Shown here: in pieces, positions 1-10,640 of the stretch
How the letters are laid out: every line of letters begins with the position of its first letter
How positions within the stretch are numbered: the first letter of the stretch is position 1
Assembly (NCBI RefSeq): GCF_004379255.2
Contig: NW_024598549.1
Coordinates: 1 to 64,000, forward strand
Direction: 5' to 3'
DNA from: Salvia splendens
Lineage: Eukaryota > Streptophyta > Magnoliopsida > Lamiales > Lamiaceae
Length of the DNA stretch: 64,000 nt
Made by a program: the position numbers and the translations under genes
The notes under the pieces: generated by a model
Told to the model about the DNA's origin: nothing
What the model saw: only the letters and a program-made list of their open reading frames with translations
Database searches by the model: none

Positions 1-1621
1 TCCCACGGAGGCAAAGATAGCCTCCAGGTTCTCGTCCCGATCAGCTCGACAACTCCGGACTCGGTCTGCAGAAAGCAGGACCGAGGATGAAGCGAGCTCC
101 TCAAGGAGCGGCAGATTCTGAAGCCGAGCTGCTATCTCTCGGCTGTACAGAGGCAGCACGACGTCGGCCCCCTGCTCGCCCTTATCGGCAATTAGCCTTA
201 CCAGGCTACCGACAAAGGCCGAGAACTGGCTGCTCAAAAAGAGTTTCTCCGTGTAAACACGGAGAGCCTCCCTTGGGCAACCACGGCAGCAGCATCGCTC
301 CGCATTCGCCTGCTCTCGCTGGATGACGAGCTGGTTTTTGGCAAACTGAGCGTTCATCTGGGCCGAATCCTAGCAGCTCTGGCCTTCTCAAAGTCGAGCC
401 TCAGCCTGTTCGGCCCGATGACAAGCAGCTGCCAACTTCCTCTGCATCTCGGCATAGTCATTGGACGCTTTGAGAGTTGACGCGACGAGTTGGAGAGCAT
501 ATCGTTCCTCTGAAAATGAATAAAGAAAAAAGTCAACAAAGGGACCACAAAAATACAGAAAAAAAAGCAAGCCAGAAAATCAAGAAGAGAATTCACCTCG
601 GCGAAGTCCGGGGCATAAAAACGGCTTCACAGATTATGTTCGAGGAGGCGCAAGACCACGTCTTTTCTTGGCGCTTCTCGGGGGCTCTGGGCCTTCCCCC
701 CCCCTTTGCCGAAGTTGACTCCGGCCTTCTTCGGATCCGAAAGGTTTTTTGCCTTTTCGGAGTCCTCTCGGCACAGACGCCGAGCTGGCGGTTTTCGGCC
801 TCTCCGGCTCCTGGACTCCGAAGTTTTCGGGTAGCCTTGTTCAGCATGTACACTGCCAAAAGCAAGAAAGCAAGGTTAGTTTTCTTCGTTAAAGCGTAGA
901 ACATAAAGTAAAGAGAAATCCTCACCCTCGGCCTCTTCGTCCGAAGACGAGATGTCGAACACGACGTCGCCCTTGACGAGCTCAGACTCCGTGTATTGTG
1001 TTTCTAACTATGGGAATCTTGTTGAGCTTCATCGAGCTCGGCCCAATGGTTCTAACCGAGGGTGAGGAATCACGGACTTCGGCCCTCTCCAGGGGAAGCC
1101 GGAGCCGCTGTCCTATTATAAAAAAGAAGCGGTTTTGCATTTCGGCCACTTGGTTTTGCAGAATGCCTAAAAGGCTGTAAGGGGATCAAGTAAAACCAGA
1201 TCCCTTCCTTTTAAATTGGAAAAAATTAAGGATTGCCCGCAGAGACAGATCCTTATCTAACCTACGGAGTTCGGCAGCAAAAGCCGACAAGTGCCTCCAA
1301 GAATTCGGAGTCACCTGACTAAAGGGAGTTGAAAAAAATCAAGAAACTCTACAAAAGGTGGGGGAAGAGGGAAACGAAGCCCGCATTCTAAGCAGGCTTC
1401 GTAACGGTGGCATACCCTCCGGCGGATCGTTAGCCCTATGATCATCGTCGGGAACCACCGCCTTCCCCAGGAAAAGAGTATTTTTCGTAAAGGGATATCA
1501 CAGTATCCTTACTCAAGATACTGTGAAAATACTCTACGGTCTTCTCCCGGATTCTTTTCGGCTAGAAGACCCCTCCCCCTTTTCTACCGCTACCAGACTC
1601 AGACGAAGAAGAAGCAGACAT
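1..1621 (-). pseudogene. Antisense gene of the Tat element, decayed copy
   Basis: On the minus strand an ATG at 1621 begins a Ser-rich N-terminus, as in the better copy at 16538-14684. The same exon and intron blocks follow, with an intron near 512-597 and another near 849-927, and the gene runs off the left edge of the window. Frames change several times, so no single reading frame covers it. The N-terminal part belongs to the plant 'putative gypsy type transposon' domain family (Pfam Transposase_28 style), whose function is unknown. The call rests on alignment to the other copy by eye. Expression is not implied. Confidence 0.7.
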
Positions 1622-1948
1622 GGTTCTTACTCTTTGAAAGTTTGAAGAAATCCTGAGGAAATTTTTGAAGCGGAAGGAAATTTTTCACGCAAAAGATAGA
1701 GAAGTGCAGAAGAAGCCAATAGCAAAGGTGTTCAATGATGAAGAAAGCGGTATTTATCAGATTTGGAAAAGATTTCAAATCATCGCACCGTTTCATATCC
1801 ACCTTTTCAGGATTCGACGGCCGGATTTTACTGTCGCATTTAATGCCGCATTTAATGCAGTCACGCGCAGGGCACGTCCCCCGACTTCAGCCTCCCCCGT
1901 ATTCCAGAATGCCGAAGTGACTCGCTTCGCCGAAGTGATTCACTTCGC

Positions 1949-1964
1949 TTTTCGGGGGGGGTAG
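1949..1964 (+). other. Polypurine tract of the partial Tat copy
   Basis: A TTTTC followed by a run of G residues and TAG lies directly upstream of the LTR. It matches the tract before the 3' LTR at 16872, which marks the start of plus-strand synthesis. Confidence 0.75.
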
Positions 1965-2698
1965 TGATGGGGTGCGTACTAAACAAGCCCAACAGCAATG
2001 ACGGCCCATCAGCCAAAGCCCAAGGAAGAGTATGAGTTCGGCATTACCAAAGAGTTCGGCCTCAGCCTACAGCTCGGTAAAAGCCACCTATCAAGCTCTG
2101 CTCTCAGGTCGGCATCAAGCTCTACTCTCAGATCGGCAACCAAAGCAGAGTATGAGTTCGGCATTACCAAAGAGTTCGGCCTCAGCCTACAGCTCGGTAA
2201 AGCCAACCAATCAAGCTCTGCTCTCAGGTCGGCATCAAGCTCTACTCTCAGATCGGCAACCAAAGCAGTTCGGTCTCAGTATTCGACCGAACAAGGAGTT
2301 AGTGGACCCATACAGGATGTCCACACACCCACTACACGCGTGTGTCAACTCAGGCACGATCGTAGGCCATGACCTACGCTACATCCACGATCTTAGGCCA
2401 TGACCTACACGACATCCACGACTTAGGGTGGTGATGCAAGCACGATCTTAGTCCAAGATATAAATGGAACTTAGATCTGATATGAGAAGGTTAAGCTCTC
2501 TAGAGATAAAACACCATATAGCAAATAGCAAGTTTGTATTTGTAAGCTGTAGAAAACAGATCAAGCAATACAATCTTGCCCTCCCTTTTTCCCGTGGACG
2601 TAGATTTACTTCAGTAAATCGAACCACGTAAATTCTTTGTGTCTGTATTTTCATTCTCTACCAGCATTTGCTAACATCAAAAATTCGCGGATCCATCA
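1965..2698 (+). repeat. Tat-element 3' LTR (734 bp)
   Basis: The LTR opens with TGATGG and closes with CCATCA, the short inverted ends shared by all LTRs of this family in the window. It is longer than the other copies (595-677 bp) because it carries a 120-bp internal tandem duplication. A TATA-like AGATATAAAT lies near 2456. Downstream sequence is unrelated to the element. Confidence 0.9.
2031..2270 (+). repeat. 120-bp tandem duplication inside the LTR
   Basis: The segment starting TATGAGTTCGG at 2031 is repeated almost exactly at 2151. Each unit contains shorter repeats of a TCGG-containing motif. The unit length is a multiple of three, which is why open frames cross it; I do not regard those frames as genes. 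Confidence 0.9.
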
Positions 2699-2824
2699 GG
2701 TAAAATTGTACCGGAAAAGGAAATTAATGCATTCTTCTCTCAATTTGAATCACCGCCACCGCCACCGCCACCGCGGGTATCTGAGCCTGAACCAGTATCT
2801 GAGCCGGAGCCAAACCACAGTTAA
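2699..2824 (+). pseudogene. C-terminal fragment of an unidentified reading frame next to the LTR
   Basis: Directly after the LTR an open frame of 41 codons runs to a TAA at 2822-2824. It begins GKIVPEKEINAFFSQFE and continues into a proline run and an acidic Pro-Glu-Ser tail. It has no start codon of its own. The composition looks like a real protein tail whose upstream part was separated by the element, but I cannot name the family. It could also be a chance frame; 41 codons is weak evidence. Confidence 0.35.
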
Positions 2825-4585
2825 AGTTCCAAGAAGATACGTTCTGATATGTGATTTTTTTAGTATTTTTTAGAAGAGAGGTATGCATATTATTAGTAGT
2901 TATCTATTTAATTTATTTTATTTTTTTTGTGATTAGTTATAGAAACTGGTATATATTTTTCGGTTTATTTTCATTAAGTGTGAATGTTTAGGAACAGAAT
3001 ATATATGCATCGACATTAATTTGGTGTGATTAGTTACACTCCAATTACCAATTACTACTTGCTACATCCTCTATATATATTTGAAGAAATTTGTGTAATT
3101 AGCATATTTTTCATTTAAATATTGTTAGTAATTTCTTTATTTTTTCTTTGCCGTATGTGCTGATTTTTAGGAATAGTTTAGGTCATGATTGAATCCGAGT
3201 TTTGGAAGGGGATAAAGCATTGTTCAAACTTCAAACTTGGGGAAATTTCCAAATTACCACCGATTTTTGAAAGGAAAACTTTAATGATCTAAAAAGCAAT
3301 TTAATTAAGATTACAGTTTTCTTTTTTTAAAATTAATTTTAGAGGTGGTGGATATGGTTATATACGTCGAGTTTTCAGCTTGAGAGTAGAGAGAATAAGT
3401 GATCATAAACAAGACCTACGCAAGAAAGGAAGAAAATGAAGGTAAGGTTTGAAAAAACAGAAGCACATGCAGGAACGGAATTGGCTGTTAGTTTGGTGTA
3501 GTATTATTACCTTCCACGCGTTACATCGGATTCCTATTTCGTTAAATCCAAAACCATTCTGTTTCTGGCTATATTAATAGTATTTTTAAGGAAACTGAAT
3601 TGAACCACACCTATGTGTGAAAGCATCATCTTAATTCATATAAGTAACTGTAATTTTATTCAGATAATATGGTTAAACATTGAAGTTTGATTTAAATTAT
3701 TTTCTCTATATTGTAATTTGAGATTTTTAAGGTTGGCTTGATTTTACATTCAGTTAGTTAACTTAGTTATATATACCCGTTTCTTGCAATATATATACCC
3801 GTTTCTATAACTAATCACAAAAAATCCCTGCTCCATATTTTTAAGGCTGGCTTGGTCTACATTGAAGTTTGATTAGATTAATTCCTGCAATATATAATGT
3901 TTTTTTATTTTTTTGTGATTAGTTATAGAAACGGGTTAGTTGCTACTGATGTTTTTAATTTTATTTAGTGTTTTGTTTGTTTTTAAGGAACTCTTTAGTT
4001 TCTACATAGGTTGCGATGATACATATTGCATGATTTTTTTTCTAGTTATAATATTACTATATTTTCACTTGATTGCTAAGCTTATTTCATAAGCATATAA
4101 TATGGTACTAATACAATCATACATGAAACGATGAATATGAATATATAACTAAAAAAATTATTTTCATGATATTTATCGTTCAACAATTGTTGGCGATACT
4201 AATAATTAATAAGCTAGTGCTTTCAAGTTTTAACGATACGAAAATACTAAGTAACACACACGTGTAAATAAGTTTTCTTGATAAAAGTTTTCTAAAGTTT
4301 GGTCGTGTGGGTCAATTGTGATGGCCGTACGTTTTGAAAACTATAGCAAAAAATAATTAAATATGTACGGTATGATATGCTTGTACATGTTATATAATCT
4401 ATTTATCTATAAAACATAGTAATTCATTTTTTGTTTAATTTCATTTCAAATTTATTGCTCCCTCCCTATTAGAAAGTCCTGCACAAATTTGAAGAAAAGA
4501 TATTAATACCAAAATAATAAAATGTAAAACTTGTTTTTATATGTTAATTTTTATACTCTAAGTGAGATGAGATTGATAGAATGTA
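2825..4585. other. AT-rich spacer without a recognisable gene
   Basis: There is no open frame with protein-like composition. Short dispersed copies of a GTGATTAGTTATAGAAAC motif occur near 2930 and 3915, with an inverted copy near 3805, suggesting old repeat debris. A CTCCCTCCC motif near 4460 may be the end of a truncated MITE. Confidence 0.6.
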
Positions 4586-4837
4586 ATCCCTCCGTCTCTT
4601 AAATTTTTTATTATATTTTTTCCATTTTCGTTCGTCCTAAAAATTTATCAATTTCACTTTTACTATTTTTAGTAATGGATCTTATATTCCACTAATTCAT
4701 TTCAATTTACATTGTATTATCAAACTAATATATAAAAGTAGAATTCACTCTCTATTAACTTTTTCAACTCACTTCCCATTACATTTCTGAAAATTTGTAC
4801 CCTGTTAAAATGTGACAAAATTTAAGGAATGAAGGAG
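4586..4837. mobile_element. Stowaway-type MITE
   Basis: The left end ATCCCTCCGTCTCTTAAATT and the right end, read inverted as CTCCTTCATTCCTTAAATT, form imperfect terminal inverted repeats flanked by TA on both sides. The CTCCCTCCGT-type terminus is the common plant Stowaway (Tc1/mariner-related) signature. It has no coding capacity; such elements are moved by transposases encoded elsewhere. Confidence 0.65.
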
Positions 4838-4943
4838 TAGAACATATTAGTCATATACTTTATAGAATAAAATGAACTATAACTCTTAATGAGAGACGAA
4901 CTAAAATTGATAAACAACTATATGGGGAAAAAAGAAGTAGTAG

Positions 4944-5004
4944 TTATATATATATATATATATATAATATAATATATATATATTATATATATATATAAAT
5001 ATAT
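4944..5004. repeat. (TA)n microsatellite
   Basis: A run of alternating TA with a few interruptions abuts the inverted-repeat arm that starts at 5006. A second (TA)n run abuts the partner arm near 18050. Confidence 0.9.
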
Positions 5005-5005
5005 A

Positions 5006-5147
5006 GTGATCAAGATATAACTAATTTTAAGTGTATAACTAGAGAACAAATCTCAGCCACACATCTTAATACTCCAAATTCATCCTATGGCTTAGCTATT
5101 TTACATGTTTTAAATAAAAAGTAATTAATAATGGCATATTTGGAAAC
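5006..5147. repeat. Left arm of a ~142-bp inverted repeat (partner 17902-18044)
   Basis: This arm starts GTGATC and contains ACTAGAGAACAAATCTCAGC. The reverse complement of 17902-18044 shows the same order of blocks with only scattered differences. Without the intervening Tat element the arms would be about 2 kb apart, so they may be the ends of an older DNA transposon. I see no clear target duplication. Confidence 0.75.
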
Positions 5148-5635
5148 TAAATAATTTCTCATTTCCATTTCCTCATTTTACAACCCAATTTGGCGCTCCG
5201 AAAACACGTCTACAAAACTCAAATTCCTCGTATCCATCCATGCATTTCCCATCGCTCTCTGCATTCATCCATCAAGTTATAGGGAGTTGCAATGGTGAGC
5301 AACAGAAATATAGAGAGAGCAAATGTTTTGAAGAAAATCGGCATTGATAGAAGGTTGCGAGGTGAAGAAGAAGAATCAATGGAGGAGTTGCATTTGTATC
5401 AGTAGAAATGGGAATGAATGACTGAACTGGGGAAGGCGCGAGAGTGTTTATATACATATGAAAGCGGTGGAAAGTCCACGTACGTATATATACAAGATAC
5501 TATATGATATTGCATTGTATTTTGCCCAACTTAATTGGACTTGGACTTAACCGTCGTCAGTTAGGTCATTATTAGCTTAATTCCAATTTCATTCATCCTA
5601 GCTTAATAGTATATAGCTGTCTCTGTCGGTGAGAA
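5148..5635. other. Spacer with a short unassigned frame
   Basis: On the plus strand an ATG at 5292 opens 37 codons with an acidic, Glu-rich end (stop at 5403-5405). It resembles no family I know and is too short to call a gene. No other coding signal is visible. Confidence 0.4.
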
Positions 5636-6390
5636 CTCATATTTCTCTCATGTCATTGTTAACAAACACATCACTATTAGAATGATTTTACTTCACAGCT
5701 GTTAACAAAACACATCACTATTAGCATGATTTCACTTCACTCTTGTTTACAAAACACATCACTCTTATTGTGATTTTACTTCACTCTTGTTTACAAAACA
5801 CATCACTCTTATTGTGATTTTACTTCACTCTTGTTTACAAGCACATCACTCTTATTGTGATTTTACTTCACTCTTGTTTACAAAATACATCACTCTTAAT
5901 CTGATTTTACTTCACTCTTGTTTACAAAACACATCATTCTTATTCTGATTTTACTTCACTCTTGTTTACAAAACACATCACTCTTATTCTGATTTTACTT
6001 CACTCTTTACAAAACACATCACTCTTATTCTGATTTTATTTCACTCTTGTTTACAAAACACATTACTCCACTCTTGTTTACAAAACACATCACTCTTATT
6101 CTGATTTTACTTCACTCTTGTTTACAAAACACATCACTCTTATTGTGATTTTACTTCACTTTTGTTTACAAACATATCACTCTTATTCCGATTTTACTTC
6201 ACTCTTGTTTACAAAACATATCACTCTTATTCCGATTTACTTCACTCTTGTTTACAAAACACATCACTCTTATTCTGATTTTACTTCACTCTTGTTTACA
6301 AAACACATCACTTTAGCATGATTTTACTTCACTCTTATTAACAAAACACATCACTATTAGAATGGTTTTACTTCACTGTTGTCGCCAGCA
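5636..6390. repeat. Minisatellite of ~45-bp units
   Basis: About sixteen imperfect copies of a unit containing CACATCACTCTTATTCTGAT and TTTACTTCACTCTTGTTTAC lie head to tail. Outer units differ most and middle units are near-identical, as expected from unequal exchange. Open frames that cross it are by-products of the repeat. Confidence 0.92.
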
Positions 6391-6514
6391 TCTAATCTGT
6401 AAAGTATAAACAATCAATTAAAACAACTTGGTAAAGCAAGTGGCTTCCAAATCATCACAACAATATAATCGTGTTTCTTGTGAATGAAGTCTAAGTAAAT
6501 TTAAATAAGCAATC

Positions 6515-7109
6515 TGATGGGGTACGAACTAAACCCTAATGGCAAGCCCAATAACAGTGACGGCCCATCAGCCCAGAGCCCAAGAAAGAGTATCTGTTCG
6601 GCACCAAAGAGTTCGGGTCGACCAAAGAGTTCGGACTCAGCCTACAGCTCGGTAAAGCCGACCAGTCAAGCTCTCCTCTCAGATCGGCAAGAGCTGATCG
6701 GTAAAGTCCAGCAGTTCGGTCTCAGCATTCGACCGAACTAGGAGTTAGTGGACTCATGAAAGGCCTCCACGACCTCCGCTATACCCACGATCTATTTAGT
6801 GGTACGAAGCAGTTATTGAGCAGTTATTGCTCACCCACGATCTTGTTAGTGGGGCTGCAAACCACGACCTTAGTTCAATGTATAAATAGAACTTAGATCA
6901 GATAGAAAAGGGTTAAGCTATCTAGAGATAAAATACCATATAGCAAGTCTGTGTTGTAAGCTGTAATCCCAGATCAAGCAATACAATCTTGCCCTCCCTT
7001 CTTCCCGTGGACGTAGATTTACTTCAGTAAATCGAACCACGTAAATTCTGTGTCATAATCTTCATTCTCTACCAGCATTTATTAACATCAGAAATTCGCA
7101 GATCCATCA
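6515..7109 (+). repeat. 5' LTR of the complete Tat element
   Basis: The LTR starts TGATGGGGTACG and ends GATCCATCA. It pairs with 16872-17466, which lacks one A near its start and has one extra A near 17012. It contains the promoter (TATA at 6891). Confidence 0.95.
6891..6898 (+). promoter_or_regulatory. TATA box of the Tat LTR
   Basis: TATAAATA sits about 220 bp before the end of the LTR; the same position in the 3' LTR (near 17239) is conserved. Transcription would begin about 30 bp downstream. No other element was tested. Confidence 0.7.
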
Positions 7110-7110
7110 C

Positions 7111-7128
7111 TGGCGCCGTCTGTGGGAA
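7111..7128 (+). other. Primer-binding site of the Tat element
   Basis: TGGCGCCGTCTGTGGGAA begins one base after the LTR. It starts with TGG, as expected for pairing with the CCA end of a tRNA, and resembles sites known from Athila/Tat elements. The same 18-mer is found inverted at 32426-32443 in the minus-strand copy. Confidence 0.85.
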
Positions 7129-7186
7129 ACAGAGAACAAAATTTGTGATAAAGCGAATTTTTGATCCATTTTTTTCCACCCAAAAA

Positions 7187-8693
7187 ATGCATACCAGATC
7201 GCAGAATACCCGTATTCCAGCCCGTGAGAACCAGGAGGAAGCCAATCCATCCCATAGGTCGGGAAAACAGCCTAGGGATAAATCCACCACCAGTTCTCAT
7301 GGCGAAGGAACAAGCCGCTCCAAAAATCGTCCCACTGAGTCTTCCCAGCAGCCCGATTTGAATGAGGCTGTCAAGCAGTTTTTGGCTGAAAAGCAGGAGG
7401 AATTCTTAACCTTCCTGCGAAAAAGCCAAAAGCAGCCGGAGACGAAAACGACGGATTCTCCTTCTCCCTCCGCACAAGAAAGTCACTACCGCAGTAGTGT
7501 CGCATCTCCCAGGAGAAAGAATCCTCAACCCCGACATATTCCTGTTCCTCCTCGGTACCGGAATCACAGGAGAACTCAATCTCCTCCATACCGACGAGAT
7601 ATCGGATTCGCCGTGTACGGAGCACTGAAGACTCCGTTCTCGGACGACATCACCCGAACTCCCCTACCACAGAACTACCGAACTCCGTCGATGACTTACG
7701 ACGGGCTCGTGGACCCTCACGATTTCTTGGGGCGCTATCAATATAACATGGCGAACCAGGGTCTCAACGAGGTCCACATGTGCAAGCTGTTTCCCGAGCT
7801 GCTCATCGGGAACGCGAGAAGGTGGTTCGATAGCCTCTCCCCAGGGCAGCATCAGATCTTACCGAGATCTAATGGATGCCTTCCACAGGAGGTTCTTTCA
7901 GAAAGCGGAAGCCCGAATCACTTCGGCTCAGCTGCTTTCCATTCGTCAAGGTCGCGACGAAAAAATCAGCGACTTTATGACAAGATTCCACAAGGAATGC
8001 CTGCAAGTAGACGATCTCAACGATCTGCTTGTCATCTCGGCATTCCAAAATGGAATCTTGCCCGGAGCTCTCTACAGGAAGCTCGTTGAGTGCGGTCCGC
8101 AGACAGCTCAGGAAATGTGGGACATTGCGGACCAGTACTCCCGGGCCGATGAGGCAGACCGTCGCAAACGGTCGTTAGACAGCTCATCGACCCGAGGAGA
8201 CAGAAGGAAGCCCGATCATAGCGATCAGGGGCATCCTCGCCGGACTCCATTTGAAAGAATTCAAAGGGCTCCGGTGCAAGACAGATTGGGACTCGTCTCA
8301 ATCCCGAGAAGTCGCCCGCTCAGTTCGTACGCTGAACAAGCCGAGAGCGGAAATTTTCGAACTGCACTCTGACCTGTTCGAAAAGCCAAAGCGGATGACG
8401 AAATCAGCCGCGCGCCGACCCCAGGATAACTACTGCTCCTACCATCAAGACCACGGTCACGATACGAGGAGTGCAGAAACTTGGCTGCAGGTATCGATGT
8501 TCTTGTGAGGGCAGGGACATTGAAAAAATACCAAAGCAAGCAGTCAAAGAAGAATAAAAAGCAGAGTGGTGCGAACTGCGCTCCTCAGGATCCGAAAAGG
8601 CAGCCGGATCCCGAAGACGATGACGAGCCGCAATATGATGGAGTAATCCAGACTATTGATGCGCTTCCTGCGGGAAGACCAAGTCGTCCCTAA
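7187..8693 (+). pseudogene. Tat gag, frameshifted
   Basis: ATG at 7187 opens a basic, Arg/Ser/Gln-rich N-terminus starting MHTRSQ, the same start as the intact gag of the minus-strand copy. A retrotransposon gag domain follows, with ARRWFDSL in one frame up to about 7840. It resumes in another frame from 7872 (AFHRRFFQKAEARITSAQLL) to 8372. A CxxH...GHDT-type metal-binding segment lies near 8430-8500, and a Lys/Gln-rich linker ends at 8693. At least two frame changes separate these parts. Gag would form the particle in the cytoplasm and bind element RNA. Confidence 0.85.
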
Positions 8694-8710
8694 AGTCAGA
8701 ACGCAGAGGC

Positions 8711-9267
8711 TCCAATCGAGAGGAGCCCACGCATAAAAGGCTGAAGCAGGACGAAGTGATTACGTTCTCGGCTGCTGATCCCGTCCCGGCCATCTCTCCT
8801 CACCAAGACGCCATTGTCATCCAAGCCGGAGTGGCAAACAAACTGATCCACAGGGTGTTTGTGGATACAGGAGCGTCGGTTAGCATTCTTTTTAAAGAGT
8901 GCTTCGACAAACTAGAAGTGGACCCAGCTCGGCTCAGTCCGGCTCCGCTTCCCTGAAGAGCTTCACCCAGGAGGACACCCGCCCTGAAGGTATTATCAGC
9001 CTTCCGATCACGGTGGGGAAAGCGCCTACTAGCTCCAGTACGATGATTGAGTTTTTCGTGGTGAAAGCTCGGTCCCCGTACAACGTCATCCTGGGAAGAG
9101 ACTGGCTCAACACAGTTCGGGCCGTTTGCTCCACCTATCACCTCACCATCAAGATCCCTACTAAAGGAGGGATAGCGGTCATCCGAGGTGACCAAAAGAG
9201 AGCAAAGGAATGTCTGCAAATTGCGCTTAGAAGTGCCGAGCAGTCAGATCGGCACCACCAAGCATAG
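8711..9267 (+). pseudogene. Tat aspartic protease region, frameshifted
   Basis: The active-site motif VDTGASVSILF is encoded near 8860-8890, followed after a frame change near 8955 by NVILGRDWLN near 9080-9115, the second conserved block of retropepsin-like proteases. The protease would cut the polyprotein. The frame break between the two blocks means this copy cannot make the enzyme in one piece. Confidence 0.8.
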
Positions 9268-9294
9268 CAATCACAGCAGCCGGAGTCAGAGGCG

Positions 9295-10640
9295 ATGACC
9301 GAAGTCATACCGGAGCCGAACTCGATGACAGTTCAGCTGTACGAAGACGATCCATCCAGAACGGTTAAGATCGGTTTCGCGGGAACGCCCCTACTTCGGG
9401 AAAAAACCATCCAGCTCCTCAAGGAGTATAAAGACGTCTTTGCATGGTCTCCGTTGGACATGACCGGAGTGCCCCCCGAGGTAATCACTCATCGGTTAAA
9501 TATTGATCCTTCAGTCCGGCCGATAAAACAGAAGCAAAGACTCTTTGCGGCAGAACGAAGTCAAGTCATCCATGACGAAGTCCGTCAATTATTGAAGGCG
9601 GATGTGTTATTCGAAGTGAAGTATCCTTCGTGGGTGGCCAATCCTGTCATGATCAAGAAAAAGGAAGGAGGATGGCGGATGTGCATAGATTTCACCGATC
9701 TAAATAAGCACTGTCCCAAAGATTGCTATCCCTTCCGAACATAGATAAAAAAGTAGAAGCTTTGATAGGCTTTGAAATTTTTTGTTTTCTTGATCTGTAC
9801 AAAGGATACCATCAAGTTTTAATGGATGAGATTGACGCTTCAAAACGGCCTTCATTACTGATTTCGGCATTTTCGCTTATAAAAAGATGCCATTCGGTTA
9901 AAGAATGCGGAGCCACTTATCAAAGGATGGTAGACAAGCTTTTTCGGCACCTGATTGGAAAGGAGGTCGAAGTGTATGTTGACGATATAGTCGTCAAAAA
10001 CAAAAGCACTTCGGAGTACGAGCACAACCTCAAGTCCACTCTCAACGTGCTCAAGAAAGCCAACCTCAAACTTAATCCCCAAAAGTGTACCTTTTTGGTA
10101 GATTCGGGAAAGTTTCTGGGTTGTTGGGTTTCAAAGGACGGACTCAAGGCAAACCCCTCAAAAGTTCAATCGTTCAGAACATGGCAATGCCGAAGTCCAT
10201 ACATGACGTGCAAAGGCTAACCGGATGTCTAGCCGCACTGAATCGATTCCTTTCCCAAGCAGCCGAAAAGCAACTGCCGTTCTTCAAGGTGTTGAAAAAG
10301 GCACCAAAGTTCGAGTGGGGAGCCGAGCAGAAAAAGGCCTTTGACGAGCTCAAAAGTTATCTAGCCGAGCTTCCTATTCTCTCTGCTCCAACGAAGCCGA
10401 AGTAATATTCTTATACTTAGCGGCATCGGATCAAACCATCAGCGCGGTGCTTGTACGAGAAGAAGGCCTAAAGCAGCTTCCCATCTACTTTACAAGCCGA
10501 GCATTAAGAGGTCCAGAAACAAGGTATCAACCTCTGGAAAAATTGCTCTGGCATTAGTAAATGCAGCAAGGAGACTGCGGCCATACTTCTATGCTCACAA
10601 GGTATGCGTCTTAACTGATCTGCCACTTCGGCAAGTGTTG
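9295..10640 (+). pseudogene. Tat reverse transcriptase and first RNase H, frameshifted
   Basis: RT starts with HRLNIDPSVRPIKQKQR near 9490 and continues through WRMCIDFTDLNKHCPKD near 9670. The frame shifts near 9725 and 9890, then the catalytic YVDDIVV follows near 9975. A third frame carries the connection domain to a stop near 10405. The first (gypsy-type) RNase H is readable only in pieces up to 10640. RT copies the element RNA into DNA. Four or more frame changes make this copy inactive on its own. Confidence 0.85.

Larger units (their letters stand above)
1..2698 (+). mobile_element. 3' part of a Tat-lineage Ty3/gypsy element, cut by the window edge
   Basis: Positions 1-1964 run parallel to 14890-16870 of the complete Tat element at 6515-17466, and an LTR of the same family follows. 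Only the antisense-gene region, the polypurine tract and one LTR are present; gag and pol would lie to the left of the window. Small indels relative to the complete copy show that this copy is decayed. The target-site duplication cannot be read because the other end is outside the window. Confidence 0.88.

Noticed and set aside
2009..2403. Three overlapping frames of about 85-125 codons in the Tat LTR
   Set aside because: They result from the 120-bp duplication, a multiple of three, and cross LTR control sequence.
6118..6321. 67-codon frame with repeated FTKHITLI
   Set aside because: By-product of the 45-bp minisatellite.
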